NCBI GenBank assembly: GCA_965227255.1
Contig: CBDDFS010000002.1
Coordinates: 434,001 to 498,000, forward strand
Direction of reading: 5' to 3'
DNA length: 64,000 nucleotides
Source of the DNA: CBDDFS01 sp965227255
Lineage (GTDB): Bacteria > Bacteroidota > Bacteroidia > Flavobacteriales_E > Vicingaceae
A program made the translations under genes and the position numbers. Below the pieces are notes generated by a model that saw only the letters and a program-made list of their open reading frames with translations, made no database searches and was not told the DNA's origin. Positions 58,931-64,000 of the stretch are shown in pieces; within the stretch, counting starts at the first letter, position 1, and each line of letters begins with the position of its first letter.

Positions 58931-60841
58931 ATGGCCAGATCGACTATCGTTATTTTACTGATTCTTTGTGCAGTTCTTTTCAGCGCCTTCAATCCTTTTG
59001 AGGATGGGAAAGCCAATGAAATTATTTCAAGTTGGTACGGAGAATCATACCATGATTTCAAAGTAGAATTGGATAAATTCAAAGAAGTCTGTAAATCTTC
59101 TTCAGTTGAAGAAATGCAGAAGGCCTATATCGATCTCAGGCAGGCCTATAAGAAAATGGATTTTTTACTCATTTACCTTCACAGGTATGAGGTGGAAACC
59201 TTTATCAACGGCGCGCCACTTCCGAAGCTTGCAATTGATACCGACAATCCGGAAGTGCTTAATCCTAAAGGCTTACAAGTCATCGATGAGGCTATGATTG
59301 AGGCAGACGTTAACAGAAAGGAAATTATCTATCAGACCGAACTTCTGAAAAAGAAATTCGATGCGATGAGTGGATTCAATAGCAGTTTTATGCTGACCAA
59401 TCGACAGATTTTTGAAGCCATGAAGCTGGGCATGGCGAGTATTTCTACACTTGGAATTAGTGGATTTGAAACACCTGCAACGAATCTTGGAATTGAGGAT
59501 TCAAAGCAGTCCCTTTCTTCCATTCGATGGTGTTTTGAGAAATACGAAATGTCTTTGACCGAGTTGCAGTTTGATGAGCTTGAAGAGGTTTTTTATCTTT
59601 TTGATGCAGCCGACGAATTTCTGAAGGAGGCAGACTTTAATTCCTTTGATCGATTCACTCTTAGCAGTGAATATCTGGTGCCCATTTCATCAATTATTCA
59701 CCGATCTCAAGTCAAACTTGGCATTGAATTTAGAGATGAAGTGGAGGATTTACCGGTTGCGGTGAATTATCGTTCTGAAAACATCTATGCAGCTAATTTT
59801 CTTAATGACGATTATTTCATTCACTCAGGAGGCAGAGAAAATATTGAGGTCATCAGAGATTTGGGAAGGACATTGTTTTTTGATCCTATTCTTTCTTCAA
59901 ATAATGAAAGGTCGTGCGCGTCCTGTCATAATCCCGACAAAGCTTTCAGCGAGGAAAAAGCCAAGAGTTTGTCCTTCGATGGAAAAACTGAGCTCGGCAG
60001 GAATGCTATGACACTTACCAATAGTGTGTACGCAGAGCATTTTTTCTATGATTTTCGAGCAGGAAATTTGAGGACTCAATTCGAGCATGTTTTTGTGAAT
60101 GATGGTGAATTTAATACGACCTATCAGGAAGTTGCCCAGAAGCTCAATTCATGTGATGAATATAGAACAGCATTTTCCGAAGCTTTCAAAAAGAAATCCA
60201 AGACAATAACAAAAGAAGAGATAAACATTGCCCTGTCTGTATATGTTTCTTCCTTAAATGGACACAACAGTGAATTTGACCAGATGATCAGAGGGGAAAA
60301 AGAGGCAAACATTGACGTTGCTGCTGGCTTCAACCTCTTCATGGGAAAAGGTAAATGTGGGACTTGTCATTTTCCACCCACTTTTGCCGGTCTACGTCCA
60401 CCCTATTACGAAGAGTCGGAATCAGAGATTATTGGTGTGACCAAAACTGAAGACCTGGATCATCCTGAATTAGATGAGGACATGGGGAGAATGAATAGCG
60501 GCAGGCCGATAGATAGATTCGACATCTACGACCATTCATTTAAAACGGTAAGTGTGAGGAATTCAGAATTGAGCGCACCTTATTTTCACAATGGAGCATT
60601 CACATCACTTGAAAAAGTGGTTGAATTCTACAATAGAGGCGGAGGTGCAGGGCTAGGATTAGAATTACCAAATCAAACATTACCCTTCGACTCTTTGAGT
60701 TTGACGGACAAGGAATCAACACAAATTATAACCTTCCTTCATGCACTGACAGACATTGAAGGTCTGACCGATAAACCAGAGAGCTTACCAACGTGCGGTG
60801 CTCAGGCCTTGTCTGACAGAAGTGTGGGGGGCAAATACTAA
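58931..60841 (+). CDS. di-heme cytochrome c peroxidase with N-terminal helical domain
   Basis: 636 residues from ATG 58931. After a signal peptide (about 1-20) comes a 270-residue helical region (YIDLRQAYKKMDFLLIYL, FINGAPLPK, LNPKGLQVIDE), of the imelysin-like or iron-regulated type seen fused to Bacteroidota peroxidases. The peroxidase part has heme motifs CASCH (329-333) and CGTCH (476-480), with GRNAMTLTNSVY and YFHNGAFTSLEKV. It probably acts on peroxide or an iron/metal substrate in the periplasm. The CDF exporter starts five bases after its stop. Confidence 0.85.
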   Translation: MARSTIVILLILCAVLFSAFNPFEDGKANEIISSWYGESYHDFKVELDKFKEVCKSSSVEEMQKAYIDLRQAYKKMDFLLIYLHRYEVETFINGAPLPKLAIDTDNPEVLNPKGLQVIDEAMIEADVNRKEIIYQTELLKKKFDAMSGFNSSFMLTNRQIFEAMKLGMASISTLGISGFETPATNLGIEDSKQSLSSIRWCFEKYEMSLTELQFDELEEVFYLFDAADEFLKEADFNSFDRFTLSSEYLVPISSIIHRSQVKLGIEFRDEVEDLPVAVNYRSENIYAANFLNDDYFIHSGGRENIEVIRDLGRTLFFDPILSSNNERSCASCHNPDKAFSEEKAKSLSFDGKTELGRNAMTLTNSVYAEHFFYDFRAGNLRTQFEHVFVNDGEFNTTYQEVAQKLNSCDEYRTAFSEAFKKKSKTITKEEINIALSVYVSSLNGHNSEFDQMIRGEKEANIDVAAGFNLFMGKGKCGTCHFPPTFAGLRPPYYEESESEIIGVTKTEDLDHPELDEDMGRMNSGRPIDRFDIYDHSFKTVSVRNSELSAPYFHNGAFTSLEKVVEFYNRGGGAGLGLELPNQTLPFDSLSLTDKESTQIITFLHALTDIEGLTDKPESLPTCGAQALSDRSVGGKY

Positions 60842-60845
60842 CATC

Positions 60846-61523
60846 ATGTTCGAAAAAATCAGTACCGCACTTTTTATACCACATCTAAAAAGAATTTCAA
60901 AGGAAAAAGCATTGATCATTTCAATTGCCATCACCCTGGCAGTAATGGTGCTCGAAATTGTTTACAGTTTTATTGCAAACAGCCTCATGTTGTTTTCAGA
61001 TGGAATACACATGCTCACACATGCCTTGTCCCTCTTCATTACTTTGCTCTCCATGATCATTGCAAGAAAGACGGAGAATAAAATGGTGGAATTGGTGGCG
61101 GTTACCATCAATGGAATGATGCTGTTTTATTTTGGAATCTATATTTTCTTCGAATCCATCGACAGACTTATTGAACCAAGAGCTATTCAGCTGACCTATA
61201 CCTTGTCCATAGCCTTTATTGGTTTAGTTGTTAATATTTTCACAGCAATATTGTTGAATCAATCGGGTATTGAGGACCTCAACACACAAAGCGCATTTGC
61301 CCATATGATATCCGATACATTAATGTCCATTTCGATAGTTGTCGGCGCTGGAATAATTTATCTCACGAAACTCTATATGATCGATGCCATACTGTCAATC
61401 ATCGTGTCGGTATTGGTAATAAAATGGGCAGTTGATCTTTTGAGAAATGTGGCTGTGATTCTGAAATATAATATCGGGAATCGACCTGAAATTGTAGCGA
61501 AAAAAGAGAAACAGCTGCATTGA
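60846..61523 (+). CDS. CDF family cation efflux transporter, DmeF-like
   Basis: 225 residues from ATG 60846 (an in-frame start at 60798 overlaps the peroxidase gene). About six helices; the long cytoplasmic C-terminal domain of many CDF proteins is absent. The TM2 metal site is SDGIHMLTHA, with His55 and His59 (HxxxH) instead of the usual HxxxD or DxxxD; TM5 has HMISD (His153, Asp157). HxxTH in TM2 is typical of DmeF-type Co/Ni exporters. It exports divalent metal with H+. Cotranscribed with the peroxidase. Confidence 0.85.
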   Translation: MFEKISTALFIPHLKRISKEKALIISIAITLAVMVLEIVYSFIANSLMLFSDGIHMLTHALSLFITLLSMIIARKTENKMVELVAVTINGMMLFYFGIYIFFESIDRLIEPRAIQLTYTLSIAFIGLVVNIFTAILLNQSGIEDLNTQSAFAHMISDTLMSISIVVGAGIIYLTKLYMIDAILSIIVSVLVIKWAVDLLRNVAVILKYNIGNRPEIVAKKEKQLH

Positions 61524-61548
61524 AATTCAGAAATGATAGATATGGAAG

Positions 61549-61579
61549 AAGGAGGTTTTACGACCTCCTTTTCTTTTTT
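61549..61579 (+). terminator. terminator after the CDF gene
   Basis: AAGGAGGT, loop TTTACG, ACCTCCTT, then a T-rich run. Perfect eight-base stem 26 bases after the stop. Confidence 0.8.
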
Positions 61580-61656
61580 CCAACTCCATCTAAAACATCC
61601 TCAAATTCAGACAAATAGATTTTAATAAAAAAGTGCATCAGGATTTAAATTCTGGG

Positions 61657-61664
61657 TAATTTTG
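61657..61664 (+). promoter_or_regulatory. TAATTTTG -7 box before the MarC gene
   Basis: Exact TAnnTTTG match eight bases upstream of ATG 61673, implying a very short leader. No clear -33 element. Confidence 0.4.
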
Positions 61665-61672
61665 CGCGCGAA

Positions 61673-62254
61673 ATGAGCGAGCTATTCAACATAAAACAGA
61701 TCATTACAGCGACCATGGTATTGTTCGCCGTTATTGATATTCTTGGTTCTATTCCAATTATAATCCGACTTCGACAAAAAGTAGGACATATTCAATCGGA
61801 AAAAGCATCTCTAGCTGCCGGTGGAATCATGATTCTTTTTCTATTCATTGGTGAAAGCATTCTGACCTTTATTGGTATTGATGTGAACTCCTTTGCCATT
61901 GCCGGTGCCTTGATCATGTTCTTCCTCGCCCTCGAAATGATTTTAGGTATAAAATTCTACAGGGATGATGAGCCTGAAACGGCATCAATTGTTCCAATAG
62001 CCTTTCCCCTTATTGCCGGAGCCGGAACCTTAACCTCTATTCTTTCATTAAGGGCGGAGTTTGAAACACAAAATATTATCGTTGCTATTGTTCTTAATAT
62101 ACTCCTGGTATATCTGGTTTTGAAACTCACCAAAAAATTCGAGAACTTTCTGGGAAAGGCTGGCATTGCCATTCTTCAAAAAGTCTTTGGTGTCATCATT
62201 CTTGCCATTGCCGTAAAGCTTTTTGCTTCCAATGTTGGTCACCTGATCAACTGA
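61673..62254 (+). CDS. MarC family integral membrane protein
   Basis: 193 residues, six predicted helices. DILGSIPIIIRL in the first helix, AGALIMFFLALEMILG and PIAFPLIAGAGTLTSIL (core PIAFPLIAGAGT) are MarC/NAAT family signatures. The family was once linked to multiple antibiotic resistance but its transport function is not settled. It is followed 22 bases later by rnhA, probably in one transcript. Confidence 0.9.
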   Translation: MSELFNIKQIITATMVLFAVIDILGSIPIIIRLRQKVGHIQSEKASLAAGGIMILFLFIGESILTFIGIDVNSFAIAGALIMFFLALEMILGIKFYRDDEPETASIVPIAFPLIAGAGTLTSILSLRAEFETQNIIVAIVLNILLVYLVLKLTKKFENFLGKAGIAILQKVFGVIILAIAVKLFASNVGHLIN

Positions 62255-62276
62255 TATTTCCTACATTCGGAACTTC

Positions 62277-62735
62277 ATGAAGATTCGCATCTATACCGAC
62301 GGAGCGGCTAAGGGAAATCCCGGGCCTGGAGGATATGGAATTGTCCTTAAATCGGGCAAGCATATGAAAGAAGTTTCTGATGGCTTTCGTTTGACGACAA
62401 ATAATCGTATGGAATTGCTTGCCGTTATTGTGGCGTTGGAAATAATCAAGAAACCAAATTCAGATATAGAGGTTTGGTCTGATTCAAAATACGTGGTGGA
62501 AGCCGTTGAAAAAGGATGGGTCTTCGGTTGGGAAAAGAAAAACTTCAAAGGAAAAAAGAATGAGGATCTCTGGAAGCGCTTCCTGAAGATTTATCCAAAG
62601 CACAAAGTAAAATTTCACTGGATCAAAGGCCATGCCGGTCATCCGGAAAATGAACGTTGTGATGAATTGGCCGTAAAGGCATCTGAATCGTCTAATCTAA
62701 AAGTCGATTCCTGGTACGAGGCTAATAAGGAATAA
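62277..62735 (+). CDS. rnhA: ribonuclease HI
   Basis: 152 residues. It cuts the RNA strand of RNA:DNA hybrids. The catalytic acids are Asp8 (YTDGAAKGNPGPGG), Glu46 (NRMELLAV), Asp69 (WSDSKYVV) and Asp129 (NERCDELA), with His122 (GHPENE). Trp and Lys of the basic protrusion (GWVFGWEKKNFKGKKNEDLW) are present. Full length compared with E. coli RnhA. Confidence 0.95.
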   Translation: MKIRIYTDGAAKGNPGPGGYGIVLKSGKHMKEVSDGFRLTTNNRMELLAVIVALEIIKKPNSDIEVWSDSKYVVEAVEKGWVFGWEKKNFKGKKNEDLWKRFLKIYPKHKVKFHWIKGHAGHPENERCDELAVKASESSNLKVDSWYEANKE

Positions 62736-62739
62736 AGAA

Positions 62740-62768
62740 GCTCGACGCAGTATTTTACTTCGCCGAGC
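62740..62768. terminator. hairpin between rnhA and the convergent gene
   Basis: GCTCGACG and CGCCGAGC form a seven-of-eight stem with a 13-base loop, between convergent genes. T-runs are weak on both sides. Confidence 0.5.
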
Positions 62769-62776
62769 CTTTACAC

Positions 62777-64000
62777 TTAACCTATTATTTGCTTCAACTC
62801 CCTCAAACCATTATCTGGATTATGGACAGTCACATTCATAATGGCTCTGGGACCAAGTCTTCTTCTGTCCATCGCCCGGGTATCTGTAATACCAATATTT
62901 CCATCGGGCGTTACAACCCATAACACGCTATGTGACTTAGGATTATATCGAAGAGCATGACCTTCACCCTGATAGATCACGGTATTGCTTTCAAGGTCAA
63001 CCATATACATCTGTGCAATTTCAACATCTGCTCCATACTGATCTTTGAAATCAACATAAGCGACTGTGGCATAAGCGCCATACTGTGGATGATCACAATT
63101 GAACCAACCAACCTGTTGAATACTGAAGTTCCAATAGGTCGGAGCATCTACTGAAGATTTCACTGCACCTTCAATTAGTCTGTTCGTTCTGTTTGATCTG
63201 GCCGGACGGATATAGTTTTTCTGCGTTGTCAACGACAACCTTTCTTCATTTCTCTTCTTCCTTTCTTCTGCTTCTCTTTCATATTCGCTGATTCTTTCCT
63301 GGTTTTTCACCAAATCAATGATTGGCTCTGCAACCAAAAGAACAGTTGTGTCTTCCTTTTCCAAAGAGATAATGTAATCTGAACTTTCTGCATCTTGAAA
63401 AACATCAATGTCTGTCCAGCGCACATAATAAAAAGAAGGATCAAATTTGCATTTATCTGTATTCACCTTAAAGGTGAGGTCACCCACATTAGCAAATTCC
63501 GGTAGTTCATTCTTGGTCATATCGACGGTAAAATAATAATCAGAGGCGGTTTCGGCATAAATTGTATTATTAGGCGATTCAAGGCTATCAGATACAACAT
63601 CCATCTCGTCATTCAATAAACTTCTTTCTTCGTCATAATCGATATAAGGTGTGCCAATTTGTTCAGAATTGGAAGGGCGATAAGTAGTTGGATTCACATA
63701 ATCTTCCTCCGATAATTGTGCTCTGTCCACATAATCCCACTGATCTTCTTCTTCATTCAGGATGTATTCATTGAATTTCGGATCGTCATTCCATGAAACC
63801 AAACTCACATCCACCTTTTTTCCATTTTTTATCTGAAGAGCTTTGCCATCTTTAAAGGCTCTGAACTCAAACATTCCAGCTGATTCCAATTGAGTATTGC
63901 CTTCTTCCGTTTTTGTTGTCATCGGAACACCGGCAGAGAAAATTTCAAAAGGATTGTGGAATTCTCGGAACCACACTTCAACATCCTCAGTCACATCCAT
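62777..64000 (-). CDS. protein of unknown function (partial at window edge)
   Basis: 407 residues are visible and the frame stays open at the right edge; the ATG at the last three bases may be internal. The first part is acidic and repetitive in structure (EFRAFKDGKALQIKNGKKVDVSLVSW suggests a carboxypeptidase-regulatory-like beta domain). A charged coiled coil (about 230-260, EREAEERKKRNEERL) follows, then a C-terminal domain with NFSIQQVGWFNCDHP and ATVAYVDFKDQYGADVEIAQMYMVD. The phrase F-x-I-x-x-x-GWxNCD recurs in uncharacterised Bacteroidota envelope proteins. Function unknown. Confidence 0.65.
   Translation of the reverse strand: MDVTEDVEVWFREFHNPFEIFSAGVPMTTKTEEGNTQLESAGMFEFRAFKDGKALQIKNGKKVDVSLVSWNDDPKFNEYILNEEEDQWDYVDRAQLSEEDYVNPTTYRPSNSEQIGTPYIDYDEERSLLNDEMDVVSDSLESPNNTIYAETASDYYFTVDMTKNELPEFANVGDLTFKVNTDKCKFDPSFYYVRWTDIDVFQDAESSDYIISLEKEDTTVLLVAEPIIDLVKNQERISEYEREAEERKKRNEERLSLTTQKNYIRPARSNRTNRLIEGAVKSSVDAPTYWNFSIQQVGWFNCDHPQYGAYATVAYVDFKDQYGADVEIAQMYMVDLESNTVIYQGEGHALRYNPKSHSVLWVVTPDGNIGITDTRAMDRRRLGPRAIMNVTVHNPDNGLRELKQIIG

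Overview
The window is chromosomal DNA from a Bacteroidota species, probably a free-living, aerobic, gliding-type marine or environmental lineage. I cannot place it below phylum. Evidence for the phylum is PorP/SprF-type outer-membrane proteins of the type IX secretion system (T9SS), two proteins with T9SS C-terminal sorting domains, promoter-like TAnnTTTG boxes (the Bacteroidota -7 element), weak Shine-Dalgarno use with several TTG/GTG starts, many short lipoproteins, and moderately AT-rich DNA. No phage, plasmid, insertion sequence or CRISPR array was seen. The window is densely coding, with about 65 genes and many convergent pairs whose stop codons touch or overlap.

Layout. 1-11.8 kb: the end of an alpha-2-macroglobulin-like protein, small lipoproteins, a glycosyltransferase, a dCMP deaminase/S41 protease operon, a Crp/Fnr regulator, a large AsmA-like protein, and two related lipoproteins lying tail to tail. 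11.8-12.6 kb: the one large gene-poor stretch, with tRNA-Leu(CAA), two bidirectional terminators, simple repeats and a second copy of the tRNA 5' end. 12.6-20.7 kb: housekeeping genes (prs-rplY-pth, glycyl-tRNA synthetase, DUF3109, class Ia ribonucleotide reductase nrdB-nrdA). 20.8-26.2 kb: envelope genes, a T9SS cargo protein next to a di-heme peroxidase, and a pair of PorP/SprF proteins. 26.2-29.7 kb: a fatty acid hydroxylase-like enzyme and a sulfite-oxidation operon (Mo enzyme, monoheme cytochrome, rhodanese lipoprotein). 29.9-35.7 kb: RNase R, then a probable copper-uptake operon (Cys-rich small protein, His/Met-rich YtkA-like lipoprotein, TonB receptor with an OprC-like CxxxM...HxM site) and a small cytochrome c.

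35.7-43.5 kb: an SDR enzyme, lipoproteins, a TetR regulator, SRPBCC proteins, a Tll0287-like heme lipoprotein, pterin carbinolamine dehydratase, a MATE exporter and a MORN-like protein. 43.5-50 kb: a divergent EF-G paralogue with altered GTPase motifs, an AlkD/VOC/membrane-protein operon and a run of unknown secreted proteins. 49.2-53.5 kb: a sugar permease and a GH92 alpha-mannosidase. 53.7-56.8 kb: a thioesterase, AlkC with an added C-terminal domain, SRPBCC and NTF2-like proteins, and a MarR regulator with two matching palindromic operators. 57-64 kb: a PhoX-like T9SS cargo protein, a large di-heme peroxidase, a DmeF-like cation exporter, MarC, RNase HI and a partial protein of unknown function.

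Themes that link genes are metals and redox (copper import, CDF export, four or more c-type cytochromes, sulfite oxidation), alkylation repair (AlkC and AlkD), and T9SS surface export. The candidates I would follow first are the copper-uptake operon, the EF-G paralogue lacking the catalytic His, the MarR operator pair, and the partly duplicated tRNA-Leu locus. All functions are read from sequence motifs only; nothing was searched against a database.
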